64,000 nucleotides of DNA, from the NCBI GenBank assembly GCA_002496565.1, contig DAKJ01000027.1, positions 1-64,000 of the forward strand, read 5' to 3'. The translations under genes were made by a program, and so were the position numbers. Origin of the DNA: Methanosarcina sp. UBA289. Its GTDB lineage: Archaea; Halobacteriota; Methanosarcinia; Methanosarcinales; Methanosarcinaceae. Positions 8,355 to 17,680 of this stretch are shown one piece after another (position 1 is the first letter of the stretch; each line of letters starts with the position of its first letter). The notes beneath the pieces were generated by a model, which did not search any database, had not been told where the DNA came from, and saw only the letters and a list, made by a program, of their open reading frames with translations.

Positions 8355-10736
8355 ATGCGAATCGGAGTCTATATTTGCCACTGCGGGCTGAATATTGCTG
8401 GAGTAATAGACGTACTAGCTCTGCAGGAAATGGCAGCTGAACTGGAAGATGTGGTGCTCGCCCGGGAAGTACAGTTTCTATGTTCCGATTCCGGACAGGA
8501 AGGCATCATCAAGGATATAAAAGAAAACAAAATCGACAGGGTCGTAGTAGCTGCCTGCTCCCCAAGGCTGCACGAAAAGACCTTCAGGCATGTAATGGAA
8601 AAAGCCGGATTGAACCCTTACCTCATGGAAATGGTAAATATAAGGGAGCAGTGTTCCTGGGTACATGCCGACGATCCTCAGATGGCAACCCAAAAGGCCT
8701 TTGATCTTATAAGAATGGGAGTTGCAAAGGCAAAATTCCTCAAAGAATTGAGTGCAACGAGTTCCAGAGCAAGCAGAAATGTCCTTATCATAGGAGGAGG
8801 AGTAGCCGGAATCGAAGCAGCTCTAAACCTTGCCGAAGCCGGTTTTCCAGTCACAATGGTAGAAAAGGAATCCACGATAGGTGGCAAAATGGCCCTAATG
8901 AACGAGGTCTTTCCTACAAATGACTGTTCCATCTGTGTTCTTGCCCCTAAAATGACTGAAGTTCAGAACCATCCTAATATTACCCTTTACACCTACTCCG
9001 AAGTTACCGACATTTCCGGATCTGTCGGCAAATTCCATGTAAAAGTCAAACGCAAACCCAGATTCATACTTGAAGACAAATGCAAAGGCTGTGTCGATCT
9101 CTGTGCTGCGGTCTGTCCTGTAGAGATCGAAAATCCCATGAATTACGGAGTCGGGAAGACAAGAGCTATATATATGCCAATTCCCCAGTCCGTTCCGCAA
9201 GTAGTGCTCATAGACCCTGACCACTGTGTAGGCTGCGGACTGTGTTTACAGGCCTGTCCTGCCGATGCCGTAGATTATGAGCAAAAACCTGAAGAAATTG
9301 AGTTCGAAGCCGGAGCAGTCATTGTTTCAACAGGTTACCAGCTATTTGATGCGTCCAGGAAAAAGGAGTACGGATTTGGGAAATACCCTGATGTTATAAC
9401 AAATATGCAGCTTGAGCGCATGCTTAACTCTGCAGGTCCTACAGGCGGAAGAGTCCTTGTGCCTTCCACAGGCATACCCCCAAAAAGCGTGGCCTTTATC
9501 CAGTGTGTCGGGTCAAGGGATAAAACCGTAGGCAATGAGTACTGCTCAAGGGTTTGCTGCATGGCCGCACTCAAGAATTCCCAGATGGTTAAGGAACGCT
9601 ATCCTGATACTGAGATTACAATCCATTACATCGACATCCGTGCTGCAGGGGAGATGTATGAGGAATACTATACAAGGACGCAGGCTATGGGCGTGGATTT
9701 CATCCGGGGAAAAGTTGCCGAAATTTACGCAGGCGAAGACGGCAGGCCTGTACTGCGCTATGAAAATACTCTGGAATCCCGGGTTGAAGAAGAGGCCTGT
9801 GATCTTGTTGTACTTTCAACAGGCTATGAGCCCAGCAAAGCGGCAGAAGGCATAGGCAGGATGTTAAACCTTGCCAGGCGGCCAGACAGGTTCTTTGCAA
9901 GCGCCCACCCGAAAATGCGCCCAGTAGATGCTCCTGTTAGTGGAGTATTCCTTGCAGGTTGCGCCTCAGGGCCCAAAGAGATCCAGGTTTCGATTGCCCA
10001 GGGGAGTGCATGTGCATCCAAGGTTATGCAACTCCTCGGAACAGGAGAACTTGAAGCTGATCCTATGGGAGCTCATGTTGATCCTGAAAAATGTATAGGT
10101 TGCAGGACCTGCCTTGAGGTCTGCAAATTCGGGAAAATTAAGATTGAGAATAAAAAAGCTGTGGTCGATGAGGTTTCATGTTACGGTTGTGGAGACTGCA
10201 GTGCGGCCTGCCCTGCAGGGGCGATCCAGATGCGGAACTTCGAAAATGAACAAATTCTTGCCCAGGTCCGGGCTGCAACTGCGCATAGATCCCAGAGTCC
10301 TTTCATTGTGGCTTTCCTCTGCAACTGGTGCAGTTACGCCTGTGCAGACCTGACCGGAATGTCGAGACTGCGTTATCCGACAAATATCAGGGTTATCCGT
10401 ACAATGTGCTCGGCAAGGGTGAACCCGGAATTCGTGCTTGAAGCCTTAAAAGGCGGAGCCGATGGAGTGCTTGTTGCAGGCTGCAGAATGGACGAGTGCC
10501 ATTACATCCACGGAAATTTCGATGCAAAACAGAGGATGGACGTCTTAAAGGAAGTTATAACGGAAATTGGGCTCGACCCCAGACGGCTGAGAACTCTATG
10601 GATCTCGGCTGCCGAAGGAGAACGTTTCTCAAATACGATTACCGAGTTTGTAAAGGAGCTTGAAGAAATCGGGCCCATAGGAACCGAACTCAGGCTTGAT
10701 GAAACTGAAACCGAACTTGAGGAGGTGGCACAGTGA
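8355..10736 (+). CDS. hdrA: Heterodisulfide reductase subunit A fused to an MvhD-type domain
   Basis: A 793-residue flavoprotein subunit of soluble heterodisulfide reductase (CoM-S-S-CoB reduction coupled to ferredoxin). Visible parts: N-terminal Cys pair in YICHCG; FAD-binding GGGVAG (about 147-152); the conserved NDCSICVLAPKM (189-200); inserted ferredoxin clusters CKGCVDLCAAVCP and CVGCGLCLQACP; a second pair, CIGCRTCLEVCK and CYGCGDCSAACP. The last 140 residues are an MvhD/FlpD domain (FLCNWCSYACADLTG, TMCSARV, GCRMDECHY), which in hydrogenotrophs is a separate hydrogenase subunit. An ATG at 8334 exists, but ATG 8355 has GGAG 9 bases upstream and the HdrA-like start MRIGVYICHCG. HdrB and HdrC are not in the window. 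Confidence 0.95.
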   Translation: MRIGVYICHCGLNIAGVIDVLALQEMAAELEDVVLAREVQFLCSDSGQEGIIKDIKENKIDRVVVAACSPRLHEKTFRHVMEKAGLNPYLMEMVNIREQCSWVHADDPQMATQKAFDLIRMGVAKAKFLKELSATSSRASRNVLIIGGGVAGIEAALNLAEAGFPVTMVEKESTIGGKMALMNEVFPTNDCSICVLAPKMTEVQNHPNITLYTYSEVTDISGSVGKFHVKVKRKPRFILEDKCKGCVDLCAAVCPVEIENPMNYGVGKTRAIYMPIPQSVPQVVLIDPDHCVGCGLCLQACPADAVDYEQKPEEIEFEAGAVIVSTGYQLFDASRKKEYGFGKYPDVITNMQLERMLNSAGPTGGRVLVPSTGIPPKSVAFIQCVGSRDKTVGNEYCSRVCCMAALKNSQMVKERYPDTEITIHYIDIRAAGEMYEEYYTRTQAMGVDFIRGKVAEIYAGEDGRPVLRYENTLESRVEEEACDLVVLSTGYEPSKAAEGIGRMLNLARRPDRFFASAHPKMRPVDAPVSGVFLAGCASGPKEIQVSIAQGSACASKVMQLLGTGELEADPMGAHVDPEKCIGCRTCLEVCKFGKIKIENKKAVVDEVSCYGCGDCSAACPAGAIQMRNFENEQILAQVRAATAHRSQSPFIVAFLCNWCSYACADLTGMSRLRYPTNIRVIRTMCSARVNPEFVLEALKGGADGVLVAGCRMDECHYIHGNFDAKQRMDVLKEVITEIGLDPRRLRTLWISAAEGERFSNTITEFVKELEEIGPIGTELRLDETETELEEVAQ

Positions 10737-12193
10737 GTGACGAGTACACCGAACAGGAAGCTCACGTCTGCAGAGGCTGCTGCGAGGCCAGAGAAAATGA
10801 ACTTGCAGAGGCTACAGTAGAAGAGTTCGAAGCCGATGAGTTCGAAGTCGAGGATCTCGAAGCTCAAACCCCCGAGCCTGCTGAGGATGAAACCCAGGAA
10901 AAGATCACTGTTACTACCAGCATGGATCTTCAGGGTTCCCATTTTCTCTATACCCAGGCAACCGAAAAATCCATCAAGACTCTGGATTATGATTACAAGC
11001 GCTGTAATGGCTGTGGAATCTGTGCAGAAATCTGCCCCACAAAAGCGCTTGAAATGGGACCTCTTCATGAAATTGCAACCGGGCTTGACGCGCCTGCGGT
11101 TATGATGGATCTTGAAAAGTGTACCTTCTGCAGAATGTGCTCAAATCTCTGCCCTGTGCATGCCATCACCTTTGAGGCTATAGGAGAAGTTCCTGACGAG
11201 AAACAGTACCCGAAGTACGATACCTTTGTTAAGATCAATGAGAAATGCCTCCCCTGCGCGCTCTGTGAGGGAGCCTGCCCTCAGGATGCAATTGAGGTCG
11301 AGTTCACCTTCCCGAAAAAAGAAGAGATCGCACCTTTAAAGGAAGGGGCAGAAGGCGAGATCGAAATTAATACGGAGAAATGCAATTTCTGTGGAATCTG
11401 CGCCCGGTTCTGTGATGCTTTTATCCTGCTGGAACGTGAGCCCACACCTGATAATCCCGTACCTTTCGAGCAGATCCTTGTTGATGAGGATAAATGCGAT
11501 TATTGTGTGCTCTGCCAGGATATTTGCCCTGAAGAAGCAATCAAGGTAAAAGGAGAACGCCCCTGCGAGGCTCCAAAGGTTGAAGGAAAAGTTAAGGTAG
11601 ACGAGCTGAAGTGTACTCAATGTGCCCGCTGCAAAACGGTCTGTCCGTATGAAGCCGTAGATCTGCAAAAACCCATGGAAGGAGAACTGAGCCTTATTGA
11701 AACGAACCTGAAGGAATGCGATCCTCAGGGCTGTCGCGGCTGTTTTAATGTCTGCCCCTCCGAACTCTGGTATGTGCCTACAGACCCTGAAGACCCGCGA
11801 AAAATTGCTTTTGCAGAGGATTTCTGTACCTATTGCGGAGCCTGTGTTAAAGCTTGCCACCTTGCAGCTATCAAAGTGGAAAGGACTGATATTCACCACA
11901 CTGAAATTCCTGATACCCCCTGGGCTGCCCAGTGGAGAGACGCAATCGAGTCCCTGAAGACAGGAGTAAGGAAAGGAGTAGATCGTGCAGTACATAGGGA
12001 AACCGAAACCCTTAAAGCCCAGAAGTTTATGGGCATAGAGCCCCCTGGAATTGACGAAGAAATGCTTGCAGCCGTGCAGGCAAAGCTTGAGGCCTTAATG
12101 CCAGCCCTCAGGAGTGCAAAAGTCAGGAAACTCTGGGAAACCGACTCTCCGAAAAATGCAGCCGCAGCCGTGAAGAAGAAAATCGAAGGTTGA
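10733..12193 (+). CDS. Polyferredoxin, partner of HdrA
   Basis: A 486-residue multi-cluster ferredoxin. At least eight Cys-rich sites are visible, including CNGCGICAEICP, CTFCRMCSNLCP, CLPCALCEGACP, CNFCGICARFC, CDYCVLCQDICP, CTQCARCKTVCP, CRGCFNVCP and CTYCGACVKACH, so it could carry about eight 4Fe-4S clusters. The N-terminal 70 residues are acidic with their own CRGCCEARE motif; the C-terminal 90 residues have no clusters. GTG at 10733 overlaps the hdrA stop by four bases and has GGAGGTG six bases upstream, so the two are translated together. Its likely job is wiring HdrA to ferredoxin, F420 or formylmethanofuran enzymes. Confidence 0.93.
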   Translation: MSDEYTEQEAHVCRGCCEARENELAEATVEEFEADEFEVEDLEAQTPEPAEDETQEKITVTTSMDLQGSHFLYTQATEKSIKTLDYDYKRCNGCGICAEICPTKALEMGPLHEIATGLDAPAVMMDLEKCTFCRMCSNLCPVHAITFEAIGEVPDEKQYPKYDTFVKINEKCLPCALCEGACPQDAIEVEFTFPKKEEIAPLKEGAEGEIEINTEKCNFCGICARFCDAFILLEREPTPDNPVPFEQILVDEDKCDYCVLCQDICPEEAIKVKGERPCEAPKVEGKVKVDELKCTQCARCKTVCPYEAVDLQKPMEGELSLIETNLKECDPQGCRGCFNVCPSELWYVPTDPEDPRKIAFAEDFCTYCGACVKACHLAAIKVERTDIHHTEIPDTPWAAQWRDAIESLKTGVRKGVDRAVHRETETLKAQKFMGIEPPGIDEEMLAAVQAKLEALMPALRSAKVRKLWETDSPKNAAAAVKKKIEG

Positions 12194-12273
12194 GGGGGCA
12201 AAATCCGGAAGCAAAAAGTCATAGGAAACGCAAAATCCGGAGGTTGCAAGCAATAATTTTAATGAGCTCAGCT

Positions 12274-12696
12274 TCAGGATTCATACTTTTTTACAACCAT
12301 TATCGGAACCTCTGAATGTCGGACAACGTATCAGGCAACGCTGCCTAAAAGTAGCCGACTAATTCCGGTTCTGCCAAGACTACTCATAACAATAATTATT
12401 CATTTTTCTTCTTCGGAGTACCGGATCAGCTCAGCGACAGACTGGCCTTCAAGCAGGATAGATTTCACTTTGACGTTTTCCAGCTCTCCGATTCCTTTTA
12501 CAATTTTTAGGGCCTTGTATCCATCTTTTCTCAAGGTCTCATGCATTCTCTCCCGGTTAAAATCCACAGCTATCGAAGAAAAATACTCCGTAAATATCAC
12601 ATAAACTGAGTAAACCGTCCCTCCGCTCAGTCTGGCAAGTTCTATCTTCTTATTGGTAGCAACCCTTGAGCAGACCGAGCCGTCAGTCGCAATCAT
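12274..12696 (-). pseudogene. Universal stress protein (UspA family), broken by two in-frame TGA codons
   Basis: The frame starts MIATDGSVCSRVATNKK, a normal UspA beginning, and runs 98 codons to a TGA at 12400-12402. The same frame then continues with the expected C-terminal nucleotide-binding signature, IIIVMSSLGRTGISRLLLGS, meets a second TGA at 12331-12333 and goes on YVVRHSEVPIMVVKK to a final TGA at 12274. With the two stops read through, the length is about 140 residues, normal for the family. Sec is not expected in Methanosarcina and both stops fall where ordinary residues occur in relatives, so this looks like recent decay. An intact relative lies at 53970-54407. Confidence 0.85.
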
Positions 12697-13308
12697 TTTT
12701 TCTTAAAAGTAACTTTTCTTATACAGAATCTCCATTTATTCATTCACTTGCAAGAAATATAACGCCATCGAATAACGCCATCAGATTTCAGAAAGTGAGA
12801 ATGCCAAGTACTTTTTGATGTGACAGTTCCAATGAGAAAGTCTCTGAAGTTTAGAAGTCTCAACTGCTTTTAATGATGAAGTTCTGACACTTTTGCTGAT
12901 AATGAAAAAAATAGATGTTTATTTTTAAACTAAATCTATAATTCATAAAATAGTTTACAGGTATATAAAGAAAAGAAAGGTGAACTTAACTGTATGAGAT
13001 GATTTCTCAACTTGGAGCCTGTAAATCAAAGGAGGACACATTTAACAGGCGCACTTATTCACCCACATATTACAATTAGAGAATAAATTGGCCTAAATTT
13101 AACATGATCTGATTAAATATCTAATTTAATAGATTTAGAGCTTCATAAGTTGTCTTTTATATATATTTTTGAATATGAGTTGGGGCATATACTCAAATAA
13201 ATTACTTGTGGCCAAATCATCCAACTATCAATGATTCTGAAATAATTAATGATTCAAAAAAAAGCATGAAAAAGGGATAGTTTAATGATCTGGTGAAAAA
13301 GTTTGGGG
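12697..13308. other. AT-rich intergenic region
   Basis: No gene is supported. The stretch separates the dead stress-protein gene from the promoter of the peptidase pseudogene. Apart from AT-rich patches near 12900-13160 I see nothing structured in it. Confidence 0.45.
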
Positions 13309-13318
13309 TTTATATATA
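13309..13318 (+). promoter_or_regulatory. TATA box of the C39-like peptidase pseudogene
   Basis: TTTATATATA is a near-ideal archaeal TATA box. Expected start of transcription is about 13335, giving a leader of about 130 bases that contains two further inverted repeats. Confidence 0.55.
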
Positions 13319-13338
13319 ACATACTAGAAATAATTTAT

Positions 13339-13460
13339 GGAGTTCAAAAGTACTTTCCAGGTAACCCGAACTCCGTAAAGTATGCCCTAAGAGGCAGTGA
13401 TTATGTTAGCTTTGCCCATATTTAAGCTTGCCTGATTCTGCCTCCTAGGGTATAAGGAGG
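13339..13460 (+). promoter_or_regulatory. Structured 5' leader with hidden ribosome site
   Basis: GGAGTTC at 13339-13345 pairs with GAACTCC at 13368-13374. Just before the ATG, CCTCCT at 13441-13446 is the exact complement of AGGAGG at 13455-13460, which is the ribosome site of the next gene. Folding of the second hairpin would hide it. Regulation of translation is an inference. Confidence 0.4.
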
Positions 13461-13466
13461 ATAAAT

Positions 13467-14704
13467 ATGAATCGTAATAAAATTACAATAGAAATACTTC
13501 TTTTGGCAATGCTGGTTAGTATGGTGTTCATACCAGCTGTGAGTGCACAGAAAGAAGATAATTATTCTGTAACTGCAGAGGAGGCCCTTGATCACGCAAA
13601 TGCTCACATGATATACTTTATCGCAACCAGCACACCAGGATTTGAAAACTGGGTGGAAGTATCTATTAATCCTAAACCATTGGAGCTTTATGATCCAAGC
13701 GGTCAAAAATTGTACTATCAATTTTCTGTATATAAAATACTAGCCTAATTGGTAGAATCGACATCGGTGCAGATAAAAAGATGGGGCATTCAGTACAACT
13801 CGTCGAACTTGATTCAAAGCCTTTTGATGCTGCTGAAGCCATGAAAAAATCAATCGAAATCGCCAAAAATGAATATCCAAATGGGAAAATTGAGTCAACC
13901 CAGTTGGTTGTATACGATTATCCTGCTATAGGAGCGATGACCGTAGTAAAGGACAAAACAACAGGGGATGAATATCGGATATTTGTAGATGTATATACCC
14001 TTGAGGTGATACCAGATAAACCTGCGACTGAGACAGAACCTGGAGTTTGGTCAATGTATGACCAGATTTTGAAGTCTGGAAAGGAAAACAATTTAAAAGA
14101 ATGGCAAAAAAGTGATGAACTTGCCAAATCTATAGAACAAGCAGCAACTAATAAAGGAGTTAATATTAATGCTGCAGTTACTGAAGAAAATATTAAAAAA
14201 CTCAGTAGTGATGCAATAGTTCTAGGTTCATTTACAGGTAAAATACTTGATATTAACGGTATTGGACAAGAAAGAAGTGTTTTTTGTGGTCCAGCATGTA
14301 TCCGAATGGTTTGTAAATATTATAATAAACCGACTCCCATCCCTACACAGGAAACAATCTATATGGGTGATGGACTGTGGAGTTGGAATCCTGATTCTCC
14401 TCCATATTCATCTGGGCTCTCACCTGATGATATTGTAAAATGGGCTACATATCGATGGGGGAAAACGGGAACTATAGCTACTAGCTTTTCTAATAGTGTC
14501 GCTATATCAGAAATTGAAAACAGTAGGCCATTTTCCAGTATAATTCCAAATCATTTTTGACTTTGTAGAGGATACATAGTTCGAGAGGGGTATACATATT
14601 TACGCCTTAATGACCCAGAGCTCAGTATTTCGACGTATGGTAATCAAGGATTACTTGAACGCACATACGGCAGTTCAGAAATGAAACGTGTATATGTAAG
14701 GTAA
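13467..14704 (+). pseudogene. Secreted C39-like cysteine peptidase, frameshifted and with an in-frame stop
   Basis: The first piece (13467-13748) has a signal peptide ending AVSAQ and then breaks. Adding one A to the four-A run at 13734-13737 joins the frame VYK to NTSLIGRIDIGADKK and on to the long second piece (13781-14560). That piece carries the papain-like set: Gln in GIGQERS, Cys in FCGPACIRM and His in PNHF. A TGA at 14558-14560 follows the His, yet the same frame continues LCRGYIVREGY and LRLNDPEL, giving the Asp, to TAA at 14702. Restored, it is a roughly 410-residue exported peptidase. All four catalytic-type residues survive, so the damage is recent, or the frameshift could be a sequencing slip. 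Confidence 0.82.
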
Positions 14705-14888
14705 AAATTCCTAAGAATAGTTCGATAAACTTCTGATTTTCAACGGTTGCCTATGAACCTATATAACAACCAGCCAAAGATTGGGGTTTATCGAAACCTC
14801 CTTATTTATAGGGTGCTGTATAAACAAAATCCAGGAGAGAGTCGCTGATGTTGTTGCTTTTAAATGAGTCCATAAGTTGGGGTTTTAA

Positions 14889-16346
14889 ATGGAAGAAATA
14901 ACATGTGATAAAATACATCGAGAGCATACTCTCATAAGAGTTTTGGGAATAACTTCACTTACGATTTTAGTATTGGCTGGTGTAGCAGGTTCGGCTCCAT
15001 TTGCATATGTAACAAATCTGGGAGATTATAATCTGAGAGGTTATTATTACGATACGAATTATAATGGTGCTATCCCGACTCCTAGTGTCGCTGTAATTGA
15101 CACAGCAACTAACAATATTACAGCCAAAGTGCCTCTCGGCGATGGGTGGCCTATAGGAGTTGCAGTCAACCCTGCAGGAACAAAGGTATATGTAGCGTCC
15201 GCAACTATAGACGACGTCTGCATTGTTTATGTAATTGACACAGCCGCAAACACGGTCAATACCAAAGTGAATATCAGAAGTAGTTATCCTTCGGGAATTA
15301 CATTTAACCCTGCAGGAACAAGAGTTTATGTGACGAAGCAGCGAGACAACACCGATATCTCTGTAATCAACCCAGCGACAAATACCTTAATGGCACCGAT
15401 TATTGTGGGGCCGAGTACTTATGATATTGCATTTACACCGGATGGAAAAAAAATCTATGCTGCAAACAGTCGAAACAACACTATTTACGTAATTGATGCG
15501 ACTACAAACAAAGTTACAGCCAATGTATCTGTAGGAGACAGTCCTTATGAAGTTGTAGTCACACCGGACGGAAAAAAGGTATACGTACCTAACTATAACA
15601 GCAGCACTGTGTCTGTGATTGACACAGCCACTGATAATGTTACAGCGACCGTGCCTGTAGGAGACTCGCCTCATCGTGTTGCAGTTACTTCTGATGGAAA
15701 TAAAATATATGTAGCTAACAACTACACTGTCTCTGTAATTGATACAGCCACGGATACTGTAATAGCCACCGTGCCTGTAGGAACTTCTTCTCGTGAAATT
15801 GTAGTCAGTCCAGATGGAAGTAAGGTATATTTAGGAAACTTATACAATAATAGTGTCACTGTAATTAATACAAAAACAAATACCGTCACAGCCAGAGTGC
15901 CTGTAGGAGAATGGCCCATGGGAATTGCATTTACACCTGACGGAAAAAAGGTATATGTGGCAAACGCTGACAGCGACAATGTCTCAGTGATTGACACAGC
16001 CACAAATACTGTTACGGCTACGGTGAATGCAGGAATCTATCCTACTGGAGTTGTAATTGTGCCTTTTACAGATTCTAATATGGCTGATCAAAGCACGGGG
16101 GCAATCTCCAATACAACTGAAGATATAGAAGTTGAAGGAATTAATTTATCATCTGAAGAAAATGCTGTCGAACTCAATAATTCAAACAATAATAGTTACA
16201 ATAATCCAAACAACAATAATTCCAAATCTAATAATAGTAGTAGCTCAAATGAAAATAAACCGAGCAAAAATAACTCCACTCCAGGATTCAGATTATTAGG
16301 GAGCTTGATCTGTCTTTATGGAGGATGGAACCTTAGGAAGGAGTAA
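14889..16346 (+). CDS. YVTN beta-propeller surface protein with PGF-CTERM
   Basis: A 485-residue exported protein. Residues about 17-36 are the signal segment. From about 38 to 395 there are roughly eight blades of about 42 residues, each with the phrase TPDGKKVYVAN followed by VSVIDTATNTVTATVPVG or a variant; the first blade keeps the founding AYVTN. A linker extremely rich in Asn and Ser (about 430-462) leads to STPGFRLLGSLICLYGG, a PGF-CTERM anchor. Propellers of this type are abundant in Methanosarcina envelopes and are presumed to bind other surface molecules. It probably forms a single-gene unit. Confidence 0.9.
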   Translation: MEEITCDKIHREHTLIRVLGITSLTILVLAGVAGSAPFAYVTNLGDYNLRGYYYDTNYNGAIPTPSVAVIDTATNNITAKVPLGDGWPIGVAVNPAGTKVYVASATIDDVCIVYVIDTAANTVNTKVNIRSSYPSGITFNPAGTRVYVTKQRDNTDISVINPATNTLMAPIIVGPSTYDIAFTPDGKKIYAANSRNNTIYVIDATTNKVTANVSVGDSPYEVVVTPDGKKVYVPNYNSSTVSVIDTATDNVTATVPVGDSPHRVAVTSDGNKIYVANNYTVSVIDTATDTVIATVPVGTSSREIVVSPDGSKVYLGNLYNNSVTVINTKTNTVTARVPVGEWPMGIAFTPDGKKVYVANADSDNVSVIDTATNTVTATVNAGIYPTGVVIVPFTDSNMADQSTGAISNTTEDIEVEGINLSSEENAVELNNSNNNSYNNPNNNNSKSNNSSSSNENKPSKNNSTPGFRLLGSLICLYGGWNLRKE

Positions 16347-16665
16347 TATAGGGTTTGGATAACCAGATTGCTGGCAATTAATGATGCATTACATGTAGGT
16401 CTCTGTCACATGAAGTAAAAATCTTGCTGTATCGAAACTCAATATATTTATCAATAATAGGTTGATATCTCTCCAGAAATTTCACAAACTTGGGCTCTGC
16501 ATATCATCATTTTTCACTTTGTGTACACTATAATTTTCTGCTCATGCGTAAGTTTCCTGCTCATGCTTAAGTTTAGAGAATTGATGCAGAGTTAGCCCAA
16601 GGTACTCTAAGATGAAATATCAACCAGTTAAAAGTGTATGACCTGTGATTGTTTAATCAGAGAAA
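16347..16665. other. Intergenic region between convergent genes
   Basis: No gene. It contains a near-exact direct repeat, CTGCTCATGCGTAAGTTT and CTGCTCATGCTTAAGTTT, around 16540-16575. No terminator hairpin stands out. Confidence 0.45.
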
Positions 16666-17346
16666 TTAATTTAACCTTGTACCACATTCTCCGCAGAACC
16701 TGGTACCAATGGATACTTTGTTACCACAATTCGGACATTTTGTGAGGGCAAGGGATGCTCCGCAGTTATTGCAGAATTTTCCTTCACCTGAGGGTTTGCC
16801 GCATTCCGGACATAAAGTTTGCCTTCTCTCTATATTGCCTTTAAATACATTCGCATTTTCAGCTTTATCCCTCATCTCATCTACCATGCGTTCTGCTCTT
16901 ATTGCAGTCAGCTCAACATTTTCCCTTGGTGCACATTCTACACAGAGATTATCCTGCTCATTCCAGTCGGCTTCACAGACATAGTGTTTGCATCTTGGAC
17001 ATCTGCAGAAGTGTTCTTTTGCCTCGTTCTGGGCTGTTTCAAAGGCATTTTCCCATTCCTTGCGCCATTCAGGAGACATTCCCTGCTTTCGGTCATTGAG
17101 TATATCCACACCTCTTTCCAGTGCACTTCCAACACCGTACTGGCCTACAAGATCAGAGCCTGCAGAGAGAGCTCTTCCAACCATACCAAATAGACCTGTC
17201 TTCCGGTATGTCCTGGATTCGATGAATCTTGTTTTGTAGCCGTCCTGACAGATGTCACAGTAAAAAGTAAACTGAAAACCTGATTCTGAACTGTTGTCTT
17301 CATAGTTCCTTGTAAAAGGCTGAAGTTCTGACGCCTTGAATCCCAT
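16666..17346 (-). CDS. Zinc-ribbon protein of unknown role
   Basis: A 226-residue soluble protein. Zinc-binding CxxC pairs are seen near the N-terminus (YCDIC), in the middle (CRCPRCKHYVC, then CVEC) and as two C-terminal ribbons (LCPECGKPSGEGKFCNNCG and KCPNCGNKVSIGTRFCGECG). Between them, SAGSDLVGQYGVGSALERG is a Gly-rich hydrophobic segment that could touch a membrane. Similar double-ribbon proteins are common and unassigned. GAGGT lies 6 bases before the ATG. Its stop is far from any downstream gene, and it starts 4 bases after the stop of the other zinc-ribbon gene, so the two form an operon. Confidence 0.75.
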   Translation of the reverse strand: MGFKASELQPFTRNYEDNSSESGFQFTFYCDICQDGYKTRFIESRTYRKTGLFGMVGRALSAGSDLVGQYGVGSALERGVDILNDRKQGMSPEWRKEWENAFETAQNEAKEHFCRCPRCKHYVCEADWNEQDNLCVECAPRENVELTAIRAERMVDEMRDKAENANVFKGNIERRQTLCPECGKPSGEGKFCNNCGASLALTKCPNCGNKVSIGTRFCGECGTRLN

Positions 17347-17350
17347 ATTA

Positions 17351-17680
17351 TTACCTCAACGGTTTACCGCATTTGATACAATTCTTGCTTGCAGGGGACT
17401 GCATGGTCCGACATTTCGGATTAGGGCAGACAATTACAATCGGAGCACTGCAATTGCTGCACTTATCCCCGAGGAATGTTTCTTTTTCGCAACTATTACA
17501 TGTGATCCACAGCAAAATACCGCAGTGCCCGCATACTTTTGCCCCGTCCTCAAGAGGGTATCTACATACAGGGCATCTCATAGGCCCAAGAGAGTTCTCC
17601 TGTGTACAGAACGGACAGAAATTAGAATCGCGCGCTATCAATTTACCGCAGTATTTACACGGATGTTTATAACTAGCCAT
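17351..17680 (-). CDS. Small double zinc-ribbon protein
   Basis: A 109-residue protein made almost wholly of zinc ribbons: CKYCGKLIARDSNFCPFC, CPVCRYPLEDGAKVCGHCG, CNSCEKETFLGDKCSNC and CPNPKCRTMQSPASKNCIKCG. Four metal sites are likely. It is first in a two-gene operon with the larger zinc-ribbon protein. Such proteins act as adaptors in protein or nucleic-acid complexes; which one is not visible here. AGGG precedes the ATG. Confidence 0.78.
   Translation of the reverse strand: MASYKHPCKYCGKLIARDSNFCPFCTQENSLGPMRCPVCRYPLEDGAKVCGHCGILLWITCNSCEKETFLGDKCSNCSAPIVIVCPNPKCRTMQSPASKNCIKCGKPLR

Noticed and set aside
10502..11068. 188-codon frame antisense to the hdrA/polyferredoxin junction
   Set aside because: Lies across two certain genes; Ser-rich shadow product.
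12331..12402. In-frame TGA codons as selenocysteine sites
   Set aside because: Positions correspond to ordinary residues in UspA proteins, no SECIS-like hairpin was seen, and Methanosarcina are not known to use Sec. Pyrrolysine uses TAG, not TGA.
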